This document shows positions 26,061 through 35,318 of a stretch of 64,000 bases of DNA, piece by piece. Source of the stretch: Ignavibacteriota bacterium (GTDB lineage: Bacteria; Bacteroidota; Ignavibacteria; Ignavibacteriales; Melioribacteraceae); the NCBI GenBank assembly GCA_002698995.1, contig PAAX01000035.1, positions 67,050 through 131,049 of the forward strand, written 5' to 3'. Each line of letters starts with the position of its first letter. Position 1 is the stretch's first letter. Below the pieces are notes generated by a model that saw only the letters and a list, made by a program, of their open reading frames with translations, did no database searches and was not told the origin of the DNA. Position numbers and translations under genes: made by a program.

Positions 26061-27355
26061 GTTTTTATAATTCCTTCTAAAGTTATTTCATTTTCTATGT
26101 AGTCAATTTCTTGACTGAACGGATGATAAGTATATTCATAAGCTTTAATAAGATCAGCAACATAAAATCCTTCAACATTCTTGATTCTTATTTCATCAGT
26201 TCGCTTTCTATGTCCGTCAAAGAAAAATCCTTTCCAGTATTTAGGAAGAAAGTATTCACGCACGAGAACGCCCGAACTTTCGTTTGTCCTTCTGCAGTAA
26301 CTTGCATTTGAATATTGATTTGTCCCGGTTCTAATTCTGTAAATATCACCAAAGATATTTTTCTTCATTGTTTCAAATTCAAAAACTTTCTTATTGCTAT
26401 TCTGAATTACAGACCAATTATAAGTTCCGTTTGCTTGATTCAATTCAAGTCGTTCAATTGTTGGTCTGTCCACTTTATAAACAACATCTAAGATTTCACT
26501 TTCCGGGATCTCATAAGGATTAGTTAAAGAATTAAGCTCAACAAATACAGCTTTATTAGAGGAAACCATTCCGCTTATTGCACCGAACTCAAAGGAAAGA
26601 AATTTGAGCAACTCCATAAAGTTTTCCGGCTCTCCTGGGGAAAGTCCTAAACCGTTCCCAAAATTCCAAGTGAACTGTTCACCATATTTTCCGAATAAAT
26701 AATAATTCAAAACATATAGAGAACTTAATGCAGTATTGCAGTTTGATGCGGTTGTTCCAAATCTCCATGAGTGTGGTCTGAAATCAACAGTTATAGTCGG
26801 TTGAATTATCTTGAATATTCTTTCAATTACTTCATGAACTTTTGAATGATATAAATCCTTCTGTCCCGATTCTAAAGGATTGAGGTTAAGCGAATCCCAT
26901 CCTAATTCCATTATTCCGCTCGGGAAAGTTCCTTCATCATTCCAGATTTTCTTTTCCTTTAGTACATAGGATTTAGGTTTATATTCAAGAACAATTTCTT
27001 TCTCTCTTAAATTGTATTCAATCGATTCATCATCAAGATAGCCATGAAAAATAACTGAGCTTCCTTTTCTAAAAAAAATCTGAGAAGTTCTGTAATCAAT
27101 TCTTTTATCAAGCGCAGCTTTAACGAAAATATTATTGTAGCTGTTGTCCAATAGCTTAATTCGGAATGTACCGAGCAATGTTATAAGTTCATCAACATCA
27201 TAATCATATTTCAATTTCAGTTCATCTAATAATCTTATATCATTATCAAGACAATAAACTGTTTCTAAAGTTGAATATCCTAAATCAAAGAAGAACTCAA
27301 TCGAGTAAGTGCCGCTAACCAATTGAACAGGATCATATACAAATCTTTTATTCAT
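26057..27355 (-). CDS. Tail protein after the tape measure (Dit/hub-like)
   Basis: A 432-residue, beta-rich protein with no catalytic motif. It starts exactly at the end of the tape-measure gene (1-bp overlap), the position of the distal tail or tail hub protein in siphophages. The N-terminal 120 residues (YDPVQLVSGTYSIEFFFDLG...) look like a barrel domain. The call rests on gene order, not on sequence motifs. Confidence 0.5.
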   Translation of the reverse strand: MNKRFVYDPVQLVSGTYSIEFFFDLGYSTLETVYCLDNDIRLLDELKLKYDYDVDELITLLGTFRIKLLDNSYNNIFVKAALDKRIDYRTSQIFFRKGSSVIFHGYLDDESIEYNLREKEIVLEYKPKSYVLKEKKIWNDEGTFPSGIMELGWDSLNLNPLESGQKDLYHSKVHEVIERIFKIIQPTITVDFRPHSWRFGTTASNCNTALSSLYVLNYYLFGKYGEQFTWNFGNGLGLSPGEPENFMELLKFLSFEFGAISGMVSSNKAVFVELNSLTNPYEIPESEILDVVYKVDRPTIERLELNQANGTYNWSVIQNSNKKVFEFETMKKNIFGDIYRIRTGTNQYSNASYCRRTNESSGVLVREYFLPKYWKGFFFDGHRKRTDEIRIKNVEGFYVADLIKAYEYTYHPFSQEIDYIENEITLEGIIKT

Positions 27356-29310
27356 TATCTGTATTTCTTCTCTTTTCTATCGATAAGCTTTAGAACGCCT
27401 CTCATATCATATCCACTTTGTTTTAATTCAACCGGATTCATTGTTAAATTTACATTTACAGAACTGGTTCCGGCTAAAGAACTAATCAGCTGTGCCGATC
27501 TTCCAACCAGTCCGCCATTTGCAAACTTTTGAAATAATGGTCTTACATTGGTTTTGTCATAATTATTTATTGCTTCCAGAATAGGAAGAAAAGCTTTAGT
27601 AGCCTTTGCCTTAACCACAAATTCACCTTTGCTTAATCTTGCGAGAATTGAATCGCTTGTTTCTGTACCAGGACCATCAATCAATCCACCTTCGGCTTTT
27701 CCACCGATATTTAAGAATCCAGCCATAAAGCCACCGGAGCCACCGGAAACTAAATTGAAAATTCCAAAAGCAGTTTGTTGAGTAAAAAGACTAGCCAAAG
27801 CAGAAGCAACATCAGCAATTAAGTTTGTAAATAAATTATCTGCATCACCGATAACTTTTCTAAATGCTCTCCCTATGTAATTATGAATTGATTGTCCGAT
27901 TGATTGAATTGCAGTATTTTGAGCAGTTGCCCAAGCAGTATCTTCAAATGGTTTCCAAGGATCATCTTGAGTTGCATTTCCTTCAACATCCACCGGTTCT
28001 AATTCAACTGGAATTTTTATTGAAGTATTTCCAAAGTTTTGAACTCCTAAATAATCATCGCCACTAAATAATTTAGTTTTTATCGGATCGGATTTTAATT
28101 CGTTGCGAAATTTCTTTTCAAGTTCTTTAAGTTTTTCAATGTCTGCGATAATTTCATTACGTTCTTTTTGCGTGCTTACTGATTCAAGTTCAATATTCCA
28201 TAATCTAATAGCTTCCTTAATATCATTTATAGAATTTAATGGAGTGATTCCTTTTTTAAGATTCTCAATTTTCGTAAGTAATTGTGATGATTTTCCAGTT
28301 AAAGATTGTATCCTCTTTTCTAGCTCAGCTATATCTTCATTTACTTTTTCATATTCAGCATCATCTTTTATTGAAGTAACCGTTTTATAAGCTATAATTG
28401 CTTTTCCATCAGCGTCAAAAACTGGGACTTGCCTTTCAACTTCTAAATCCTTTTTACGATTAATTAAGTCTGGAAGTTTAACTTCTTTAATTTCTCTAAC
28501 AGCTGCATCAAGTTGAGTCTTCCCTAAATTCTCATACTCATTCGCTAAATTCTTTACTTCTTCTGCATTCTCTTTAATCTGTTTTTTCTCTTTATCCCAC
28601 AAGAAAGCAAGTGCATTTATTAAGAACATCAGTCCGTTAATTGCAATCATTACTCCACCAGGACCCTTAATCGCACCGATTAAAACATCCTTCATAGTTT
28701 CTCCGGTATCCTTAATCTTATCCCGGACATATCCAAAACCTTGTGCAATCATGGGAATATTATTTCCGATACTCATCATACCCATTCGAAAATTAACCAA
28801 GAACATATCAGCGTCACCAATAGCCCAGCCTAATTGTCCCATAGTCTGGCTCATTGCCTGAACTCCCGAACTTGTCCCTTTCATTGTGTTTGTTAAGGCT
28901 CCGCTTCCGGTTCTTGCATGTCCATAAGCATTGGTAATTGTTTCAATTGCTTGATTATATTTCTGATATTCAACAGTATTTACGCCGAGTGCTGCTTTTT
29001 CTTGCTTCAGAACATTTATTACATCTGCAATTTGATTTTCACTTAGTCCGTTCATTCTTATAAAATCTGAAACGGATTCTGTTAAGTTTTCTGATGTGCC
29101 GGAAACCTCTACAAGTTCATTTTTGAACTGATCAAGAACTAAAGCAAATGTATTTGTTGATTTAGATGCGGTTTCAGTTTCTGATTTATACTTGGTGTAA
29201 TTCTTTGCAAGTTGTTGAAGTTTCTCATCAGCAACATGAAGAACTCCGGTAACTTCCTTACCGTCAACTGAAAGTTTTATCTTTATTTCGCGTGTAAGTT
29301 TGTCGCTCAC
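27355..29310 (-). CDS. Tail tape measure protein
   Basis: A 651-residue protein with long helical parts, a hydrophobic centre (about residues 180-240), coiled coils (about 290-400), and the C-terminal GGLIDGPGTETSDSILARLS with KGEFVV, a hallmark of tape measure proteins. It sets tail length and enters the membrane at ejection. The start is GTG 29310, overlapping the TGA that ends the frameshifted chaperone product. Confidence 0.85.
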   Translation of the reverse strand: MSDKLTREIKIKLSVDGKEVTGVLHVADEKLQQLAKNYTKYKSETETASKSTNTFALVLDQFKNELVEVSGTSENLTESVSDFIRMNGLSENQIADVINVLKQEKAALGVNTVEYQKYNQAIETITNAYGHARTGSGALTNTMKGTSSGVQAMSQTMGQLGWAIGDADMFLVNFRMGMMSIGNNIPMIAQGFGYVRDKIKDTGETMKDVLIGAIKGPGGVMIAINGLMFLINALAFLWDKEKKQIKENAEEVKNLANEYENLGKTQLDAAVREIKEVKLPDLINRKKDLEVERQVPVFDADGKAIIAYKTVTSIKDDAEYEKVNEDIAELEKRIQSLTGKSSQLLTKIENLKKGITPLNSINDIKEAIRLWNIELESVSTQKERNEIIADIEKLKELEKKFRNELKSDPIKTKLFSGDDYLGVQNFGNTSIKIPVELEPVDVEGNATQDDPWKPFEDTAWATAQNTAIQSIGQSIHNYIGRAFRKVIGDADNLFTNLIADVASALASLFTQQTAFGIFNLVSGGSGGFMAGFLNIGGKAEGGLIDGPGTETSDSILARLSKGEFVVKAKATKAFLPILEAINNYDKTNVRPLFQKFANGGLVGRSAQLISSLAGTSSVNVNLTMNPVELKQSGYDMRGVLKLIDRKEKKYR

Positions 29311-29563
29311 AAATTCACCAGTAATTTATTCAGATTTTCAATTCGTTTATGATAGAGAAAGAAATATGCGGTTTTAAGTTTTGTCTGCTTTACTTGTTCA
29401 ATCTTGGAAAGATCACCATTACTCAAAGCAAAAAGTATTTCGGTCTGATAATCTTTCCAGTCACTCTCAAATATTTTTAGTTCGCTTTCTTTTTCTGCAA
29501 GAAGTTTCGTTTCTGCTTCATCTTCAGCTCTATTGAGTCCTGAAGATAGTTCGGAATACCATA
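29307..29563 (-). CDS. Frameshift extension of the tail assembly chaperone (T part)
   Basis: In the -1 frame relative to the upstream gene, 85 codons are open from the slippery site to TGA 29309-29307. The extension reads LWYSELSSGLNRAEDEAETK, then a charged helical region ending KRIENLNKLLVNL. It has no start codon or ribosome binding site of its own. This is the layout of lambda gpGT: a fused chaperone that binds the tape measure protein, encoded directly before it. Full-length product would be about 174 residues. Confidence 0.8.
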
Positions 29564-29830
29564 AAAAAAATCCACTCTCGCCACAATAAAGTCCGTCATT
29601 ATATCAAGCAGAGTTTTATAACTAACTTTTTTGAAATTGGTATTCTCTTTATCACCAACCAAAAGCAAAGGAAGAATCTTATCCGGTGAAACATTAAGGG
29701 AAATTGTGTTATCATCCGGTGACTGAAACCCGAGCAGAGCATTAATTTGAGCTTCTTCATCAACAGTAAGATCTTCATAGCTTACAAGTGAATATTCTTT
29801 TCCGTCAACTAAATATTTTTTCTCTTTCAT
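29477..29830 (-). CDS. Tail assembly chaperone, short form (gpG-like)
   Basis: The start at ATG 29830 overlaps the stop of the previous gene (ATGA); the frame is open upstream to 29893. The 117-residue product begins MKEKKYLVDGKEYSLVSYED and contains an acidic helical domain (DLTVDEEAQINALLGF, DKILPLLLV). The last 28 residues after the slip site (YGIPNYLQ...LQKKKAN) are probably a by-product of the zero frame. Gene order between tail tube and tape measure fits the chaperone role. Confidence 0.75.
   Translation of the reverse strand: MKEKKYLVDGKEYSLVSYEDLTVDEEAQINALLGFQSPDDNTISLNVSPDKILPLLLVGDKENTNFKKVSYKTLLDIMTDFIVARVDFFYGIPNYLQDSIELKMKQKRNFLQKKKAN
29563..29570 (-). other. -1 ribosomal frameshift slippery site
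   Basis: A run of eight T on the minus strand (GGATTTTTTTTATGG). Zero-frame codons are GAT TTT TTT TAT, so T TTT TTT fits X XXY YYZ for a -1 slip on two Phe codons. The -1 frame then stays open to the tape measure start. Confidence 0.8.
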
Positions 29831-30702
29831 ATCTCGTAACTGTTTAGTGATAAATAATTTTCCGGATTCTTCATCATTGTTTTGTGAATCCATTTTAGAT
29901 AATCGGAATTACATTCCTTTAAAGCTTTTCTCTCAAGTAAATTCAGATAAGTCTTATTGTTCTTTCCCCCCATCAAATGAAAATAGCCTAATTGATTCAT
30001 GCGATCTTCATTTAGTCCGGTTTCAAAAACTTCTTTCTTTTCTTCATAGCACATAGCAGCCAAAATGTGCTGTTCAAAACTAATTGGGAATAATCTTCTT
30101 TCAAGGTTCGGAAGATCATTAAGCATTTCTTTTGTTGGGAATAATGCAAGTTGTTTAGCTTCAGCAACATATCTTTTAATAAACTCAAGATCATTACCAC
30201 CGAACATTCCCAAGTTATAAGCATAAGGAGATTGGTTGTAATAATAATTGTTCTCAAATCCCCACTGCTTAACTATCTGCCTAATAGTTGAGTAATATTT
30301 ATGATTACTCATTTGAAAATATTCTTTGTGCTGAACTATTATATCAGCCTTAAGCATATCTTCAGTCGGCGGTTTGAAAAGAAACGCATCATAATCAATA
30401 TGAACAAAAGGTTCTTTCTGAATTTCATAAGCAATCAGTTTTCCGTAAGCCCACATCTCCGGAAGAACTGATTCCGGTATCTCATCAAGTTCAAGAGATA
30501 CATTATCAAACGGAAGATCGAGTTCAACTAAAGCGTTATAGCCCTCTGTATCCGTTACCAGTTTAACCTTATCAAAATATCTTTTTGCAAAGTGAACCGA
30601 TAAAATCCAGCAGAGAGCAAATAACTTTGCAGAAACTTCTCCATGAACTTTCTTTCCGTTTGCCAAAAACGGTTTAGACCAAAATGAATAAACGGCATTC
30701 AT
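29827..30702 (-). CDS. Glycosyltransferase-like protein in the tail operon
   Basis: A 291-residue protein with a GT-A-like layout: YSFWSKPFLANGK at the start, KRYFDKVKLVTDTEGYNALV, then VHIDYDAFLFKPP, where DYD could be the metal-binding DxD. It resembles the DUF6734 group of Bacteroidota. It lies between the tail tube gene (1-bp overlap) and the tail chaperone, where a glycosyltransferase is not usual. It may modify a tail protein or host surface sugar; function is inferred only. Confidence 0.55.
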   Translation of the reverse strand: MNAVYSFWSKPFLANGKKVHGEVSAKLFALCWILSVHFAKRYFDKVKLVTDTEGYNALVELDLPFDNVSLELDEIPESVLPEMWAYGKLIAYEIQKEPFVHIDYDAFLFKPPTEDMLKADIIVQHKEYFQMSNHKYYSTIRQIVKQWGFENNYYYNQSPYAYNLGMFGGNDLEFIKRYVAEAKQLALFPTKEMLNDLPNLERRLFPISFEQHILAAMCYEEKKEVFETGLNEDRMNQLGYFHLMGGKNNKTYLNLLERKALKECNSDYLKWIHKTMMKNPENYLSLNSYEI

Positions 30703-31280
30703 TATATTTCAATCTTGCCCATTGCGGCATAAAATGTATTTGAACCAATTGGATTAGAAACTCTTGCATCCGGAGAATCTTGAGGTGATGCTGTTCCTTC
30801 GGAACTTTCCCAAGGTTCTGATAAAGCTCCCCATGGATTTCCGTCAATAACATCTCTAATTTTTTGAACTCTTTTAGAAGCCATCAATTTAATTCTTGCA
30901 TCGCCAGTATTATTGAAAGCAGCATCAACACTCATATTCATGTTAATGTTTTTCAGATAAGTCTGAATTCCGTTAAGGTTAACTGTGCAAAGTTCATTGT
31001 TGAATTTCTCAAATTCGAGCATCGAATAAAATTGGAGTGAAGTTATTTCAACGCTGAAATTCCAAGCCATGCTAAATTTAGAGCCGTCAATAATATTCTT
31101 CTGAATCGGTTCTAACTTAATTGTAACTTGACCTTCTTCAATCCATCCGGCATTTTTCCAGCCGTTATATTTTGGATCACCGGACATTAAATTTTCGTTG
31201 GTCTGAATCAATACATCTTTTACAACTCCGGTTAAAACTCTACCGGAATCTTTTCTAAGGTTTATTACTTTAAGAGCCAT
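30702..31280 (-). CDS. Probable major tail tube protein
   Basis: A 192-residue beta-rich protein with no enzyme motif. It begins MALKVINLRKDSGRVLTGVV and ends FYAAMGKIEI, and has an ordered run of strands (GQVTIKLEP, FSVEITSLQFYSML). Size, beta content and position before the chaperone/tape measure pair fit the tail tube subunit, but no signature was seen. Confidence 0.5.
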   Translation of the reverse strand: MALKVINLRKDSGRVLTGVVKDVLIQTNENLMSGDPKYNGWKNAGWIEEGQVTIKLEPIQKNIIDGSKFSMAWNFSVEITSLQFYSMLEFEKFNNELCTVNLNGIQTYLKNINMNMSVDAAFNNTGDARIKLMASKRVQKIRDVIDGNPWGALSEPWESSEGTASPQDSPDARVSNPIGSNTFYAAMGKIEI

Positions 31281-31361
31281 GTTTTATACTCTCCAAAAAC
31301 TTTTTGATTTCAATATGATTTAAATAAAAGAAGGCACTCAAAACTGAGTGCCGTTAAAATG

Positions 31362-33026
31362 TTAAGTTAAGATTGCTATATCGCCAGTCTGAACAACACC
31401 ACCGGAATCTTTGTATTTTACTTTCAATGTGTCGGTTGTTTCGTCCATGTAGAAAACTAAATCTTTGTTTGATAAGTCAGCATCAGCCGGAACAGTTGTT
31501 GAAATTTTTTGAAGCAATGAATTATTTATTGTTTTTAATTCATTTGCCATTATCACAGATGTGCTAATCACAGAACCAGATGAATTAAGGATTTTTGTGG
31601 TTCTTGGTGCTGTTGAACTATCAACAAATTCAATAACATCTGGGTCGTATTGCACTTCCATTTGTGAATTTGTTGAGCTTCTCAAGATTCTTGCTTTTGT
31701 TCTTGAAAGACCCGACCCGTCATAATTGAGCGAACCAGCATGGAAGATGACCATGTTACCTTTTTCTTTGCCATAATATTCATTGCTGATTAAGTTTGCT
31801 ACGTTCGTTACTTCAAAATTCTTGCCTGAAACAGATGGCTCATAACCTGCTGCCCATCCAAACGAAGCATCATCAATGAAAAACGATGATTCATTATCAG
31901 GCCATATAAATATTGCACCTTTGTTTGTTGCTGTACTTGTTGATGCAGAACCTGTACCACCTATGATTTTGATTGATTTAATATATCCTGATGATACTTG
32001 TCCAACGATTATACCTCTGGCAGTTGTAAGTTTCATGTCTAAAGAAAGTCCGCCATCTGAAATAAATTGCTTACATTCTAAAACAAGTAAGTTTCCTGAT
32101 TCTTTTCCTACAGTTTCTGAACCAACTATCACTATTCTATCGAAATATAAATACCCTACAGCATTCCACGCCTTTGATAAATCAGCCGAATCAAAAGTGT
32201 ATTCTGCAGTACCTTTGAAAGTCAATAGGTTTTGATTAACAGGCATATCACTGCTATATAATAATCTTGCTTGACTATCATTTGCAATAGGTGATGTCAA
32301 ACCGTTTCTGATGAATGCATAAAAACCAGATTCATCTGTTTCTGAATTTGCATAAGTTCCAACCCATTTGATGAAAATTGAACCGTTATTTTTATTCAAC
32401 AGCTGCGGTGTGCTGAAGCTATAATCACCGCCATGAATAAAAATATATGCATTCGCACCACCTAAGTCATTAGGCAAAAGTTCACTTATTCTGTTGAATG
32501 TTTTGACAGCATTGTCAAAGTCAGAACCGTCATTCAGATCTGAACCGTCTGCTTTCATATAAAGTCTATAGGAAGGAGATGAATCATTCCAACGAGGCAC
32601 TAATTTCGAACTAAACGGATCAGCTTCAACATAAACAGTGTCACCAAACTGAATTTTAGTTTCATCAACAACATCAAATTTTGCAACTACACGAACCTTT
32701 TCAATCTGAACAAGAATATCATCCGGAGCAGAAAGTCCATCAAGGATTTCTACTAAAGCTAAATGTCTGAGGTTCATATCTGTTTGAGGATTTCCACCCC
32801 AAAGAGTTACTTTTGCTTCAACTGCATTCCAAATTGTGTTATCTGATGTATTGTAAACATTTGCACTTTCGCTGTTTACCAACAAAGAACCAATGATAAG
32901 TCCGGCATCTAAAAATTCTTGATACTGCTTATCATCCTTGAACTGAAGCTTACCACCGATAGTAATTGCAGACTGTAAATTTGCTTTTAACATATCGGTA
33001 TAATCATAAAATTGTTGTACTTGCAT
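31362..33026 (-). CDS. Beta-helix tail fibre or tail-spike protein
   Basis: A 554-residue protein. The N-terminal 150 residues look like a tail attachment domain. From about residue 180, MKADGSDLNDGSDFDNAVKT followed by YIFIHGGDYSF is the pectate-lyase-like beta-helix opening seen in tail spikes. The C-terminal SNKDLVFYMDETTDTLKVKY is typical of fibre ends. It is likely host recognition. It sits between the lysis genes and the tail tube gene, away from the tape measure. Confidence 0.65.
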   Translation of the reverse strand: MQVQQFYDYTDMLKANLQSAITIGGKLQFKDDKQYQEFLDAGLIIGSLLVNSESANVYNTSDNTIWNAVEAKVTLWGGNPQTDMNLRHLALVEILDGLSAPDDILVQIEKVRVVAKFDVVDETKIQFGDTVYVEADPFSSKLVPRWNDSSPSYRLYMKADGSDLNDGSDFDNAVKTFNRISELLPNDLGGANAYIFIHGGDYSFSTPQLLNKNNGSIFIKWVGTYANSETDESGFYAFIRNGLTSPIANDSQARLLYSSDMPVNQNLLTFKGTAEYTFDSADLSKAWNAVGYLYFDRIVIVGSETVGKESGNLLVLECKQFISDGGLSLDMKLTTARGIIVGQVSSGYIKSIKIIGGTGSASTSTATNKGAIFIWPDNESSFFIDDASFGWAAGYEPSVSGKNFEVTNVANLISNEYYGKEKGNMVIFHAGSLNYDGSGLSRTKARILRSSTNSQMEVQYDPDVIEFVDSSTAPRTTKILNSSGSVISTSVIMANELKTINNSLLQKISTTVPADADLSNKDLVFYMDETTDTLKVKYKDSGGVVQTGDIAILT

Positions 33027-33034
33027 TGTTACCT

Positions 33035-33466
33035 CTATTTTAATTTGTCAACTTTACTGTTATTTAACTTTTCTCTTGAACGACCAAAAGCATAAATCCC
33101 GGCAACTCCACCCCAAGCCAGCCAAAATTCACTCGGCAGATCGATTGACGGAACAGTCATTCCTCTGAAATAACTTGCCCATGGCAGTAGAACATGATTA
33201 ACTAAAAGAATAATTAGTCCGGCATATAAAACTGTTGGTCTTGCTCTTTTGGTGTAAAGATCATCCTGCTGAAGCTCTGCAACCATTATTTCTTTCTGGC
33301 TCTCAACAACTTTGGATTCGTACTCTAAAACTTTTGCTTTATATGAGTTTTCTATTTCAAGAAGCTTGTTTTTTAACTCAGCTTTTTCTTCATCCGAAGT
33401 TGATAAGTTGTCAATCAAATCCGTTACCGGCTTAATTGCACTTCCTAAAAAATCAAATACACCCAT
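33035..33466 (-). CDS. Holin of the 3TM type
   Basis: A 143-residue protein: an N-terminal helix (MGVFDFLGSAIKPVTDLIDN), a long coiled coil (about 25-70), then two hydrophobic segments after KRARPTVLYAGLIILLVNHV, which is the conserved RPT block of the phage 3TM holin family. It would form membrane lesions that release the endolysin encoded just upstream. Confidence 0.75.
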   Translation of the reverse strand: MGVFDFLGSAIKPVTDLIDNLSTSDEEKAELKNKLLEIENSYKAKVLEYESKVVESQKEIMVAELQQDDLYTKRARPTVLYAGLIILLVNHVLLPWASYFRGMTVPSIDLPSEFWLAWGGVAGIYAFGRSREKLNNSKVDKLK

Positions 33467-33487
33467 TTCAAAACCCTTTAATTTTCC

Positions 33488-33556
33488 GTCAGTTCGAGTG
33501 AACGAAGTGAATCGAGAACATCTCGATGCGTCGCTTTGCTCCTTACTCGATGTGAC
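33488..33556. repeat. Large REP-like palindrome between lysis genes
   Basis: Outer arms GTCAgttCGAGT and ACTCGAtgTGAC, and a central TCGAGA-ACA-TCTCGA, make a long hairpin in the gap between endolysin and holin genes. Such palindromes resemble dispersed REP-type repeats. Confidence 0.6.
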
Positions 33557-33561
33557 AATTA

Positions 33562-34140
33562 TTATTTCAAAATTTCAATTCTACTAAACCAGCCAATGTA
33601 TTTCTCATAAACCGGATTATTCAGCATCAATTCTGTGTAAAACGCACCTTGCAGAATATTCAGAACATTAAAAAGCAGCTTTTCAGAATTCTTTTGTAAG
33701 CAAAGCCTTAATGTGCTTAATGTTTGCGGACCAACTTTTCCGTCAATTTTTATATCTGGATAAAACTTTCCATTTCTATTTAGTAGATTGAGAACTGTCT
33801 GAAGTATTATTGAAGCTCTCATAATTCCGGTATTAACGCTAATCTCAAAAATTTCCTCTGCTATTTGATAAGGAAGTGAATCACATAAGAAAACATCCCA
33901 AAATTTCTCTTTGTAGAATTTCTGAACTTCCCATTCTAAATATTCGCTCTCATGCAAGTGTTCTGCAAAATCTTCACCGTAATATTCTTTTGATGTTTCA
34001 ATTAACTTCCATCCTTCCCAATTTGGGTTAAAGTTCCTCGCGATACCTTTATAAGTTTCTCCACCTTTATCATCCTTATCAAAAACATATCCACCTTCAA
34101 AGCGGACTAACTTCTTATATGCTTTTTCAAAATTTGTCAT
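33562..34140 (-). CDS. Endolysin, GH108-type muramidase with peptidoglycan-binding domain
   Basis: A 192-residue protein. FEGGYVFDKDDKGGETYKGI (about 14-33) is the GH108 N-terminal motif, with the catalytic Glu in EGGY. The C-terminal part IKIDGKVGPQTLSTL is the usual Predicted-peptidoglycan-binding motif. It cleaves the cell wall glycan. No signal peptide, so export needs the holin. It ends where the next small membrane gene stops (1-bp overlap). Confidence 0.85.
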   Translation of the reverse strand: MTNFEKAYKKLVRFEGGYVFDKDDKGGETYKGIARNFNPNWEGWKLIETSKEYYGEDFAEHLHESEYLEWEVQKFYKEKFWDVFLCDSLPYQIAEEIFEISVNTGIMRASIILQTVLNLLNRNGKFYPDIKIDGKVGPQTLSTLRLCLQKNSEKLLFNVLNILQGAFYTELMLNNPVYEKYIGWFSRIEILK

Positions 34141-34343
34141 TACTTCACTTCATCTTTTTTTGTTTTTAAGATTGTGTACGTTCTAACTATTGTAAATATT
34201 ACAGTAGCTATTAAAAGAACCACTTTAAGAACCGCTTCAATTTCAGCCATCAACTGAATGTTTCCGTCTGTTTGCAAAAATGCAATTGCACTAAAGTTTA
34301 CTGCCGGAACTCCCAGCAGTTCGCCTAATTTTTTCAATCTCAT
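34140..34343 (-). CDS. Small membrane protein in the lysis cassette
   Basis: About 67 residues from ATG 34343 (AAGGAA just upstream); an alternative start at 34388 overlaps the gene before. One clear transmembrane helix (AVLKVVLLIATVIFTIVRTY) and a charged tail (LKTKKDEVK). It could be a second holin or antiholin next to the endolysin. Confidence 0.55.
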   Translation of the reverse strand: MRLKKLGELLGVPAVNFSAIAFLQTDGNIQLMAEIEAVLKVVLLIATVIFTIVRTYTILKTKKDEVK

Positions 34344-34356
34344 TTCCTTAAATCTT

Positions 34357-34755
34357 TTATATGTTTGAAGTATAAACATCATACTCAATTGCCACTCCGC
34401 AGCATTTTATTGAACCAATCATTAATTCACTTTCACTCTCGCCAATAGGATCAAGATTAAATCTCTCTGAACTAAATTCCGCAATATCATTTGTTACATA
34501 CTGAGCAAGAGTTTCAGCCTGTATTTTTGCCTCTTTATAACTTTTGTGTTGAGGCATTGCAACTAAAGCAGTAACAAAAAGCTTAGGTCTTTTCTTTAAA
34601 ACCTTTGAACCGGATTTCTTTATGTAATTAGAACCGTCAACTTCAATTAAGAGCATCGGGAATGTTTTGAACTCCTTGAACTTATCATATTCAACATGAT
34701 AGTTGTTTTGTTCTAAGTGTTCGCCAAGTTCTATTGCTGCTTGAAAAGGAATCAT
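34357..34755 (-). CDS. Probable tail terminator protein
   Basis: A 132-residue alpha/beta protein (MIPFQAAIELGEHLEQNNYH, then PMLLIEVDGSNYIKK). Size and place after the gp10-like gene match the tail terminator/completion slot. It overlaps that gene by 4 bp. Sequence similarity was not recognised. Confidence 0.5.
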   Translation of the reverse strand: MIPFQAAIELGEHLEQNNYHVEYDKFKEFKTFPMLLIEVDGSNYIKKSGSKVLKKRPKLFVTALVAMPQHKSYKEAKIQAETLAQYVTNDIAEFSSERFNLDPIGESESELMIGSIKCCGVAIEYDVYTSNI

Positions 34756-35318
34756 AATTCATTTGCCATTTTTAATATTGCCGGTTCAGCTTGAGCAAGA
34801 GCTAGTTCAAAAAATTTCTTTCCTCTTGTTCCTTTCTTTGAAATACTTTTTGCAATTGCATAAGCCACGCTTCTAACTTCAGAAGAATATCTTCTCTCAC
34901 TTAACCCGGACTTTGTTTTAACCGCTTTTCTTTTGGTTGCAATTGCTCTTTTACTTTTGATATAAAACTGCTGACCTATTCCTTTATTCTTAACCCAGCG
35001 CATAATCGGTTCAATAGGTGGAAAGAAAGTGGCTCTGGGTGGGTCATGTCCGGGTCCTGTACCTTCATGCACATAAACTGCATAATTAACATTTCCGAAA
35101 ACTTTAACTAAATAAGAAAGAACTACCTCTTTGCTTCTATTTTCAATATCACTCGATATTGATTTTCTTAAGCTTCCTTCTGATCTAATATCATTTTTAT
35201 CAATAACATCAACAGTTTCCGCTTCTAATTTCAGAGCAATATTTTCTGCAAGCTTTTCAATTTCCGAAATAATAATTTTTCCAAATTCATCTTCAAGGCT
35301 TCTCAAATTGCACCCCAT
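34752..35318 (-). CDS. HK97 gp10-like neck/tail completion protein
   Basis: A 188-residue protein. NVNYAVYVHEGTGPGHDPPR is the signature of the HK97 gp10 family, and a long N-terminal amphipathic helix precedes it. It would act at head-tail joining. It overlaps the connector gene by 16 bp. Confidence 0.75.
   Translation of the reverse strand: MGCNLRSLEDEFGKIIISEIEKLAENIALKLEAETVDVIDKNDIRSEGSLRKSISSDIENRSKEVVLSYLVKVFGNVNYAVYVHEGTGPGHDPPRATFFPPIEPIMRWVKNKGIGQQFYIKSKRAIATKRKAVKTKSGLSERRYSSEVRSVAYAIAKSISKKGTRGKKFFELALAQAEPAILKMANEL

Noticed and set aside
29830-29893. N-terminal extension of the tail chaperone from 29893
   Set aside because: It lies inside the upstream gene, and the ATGA overlap at 29830 gives a better start.
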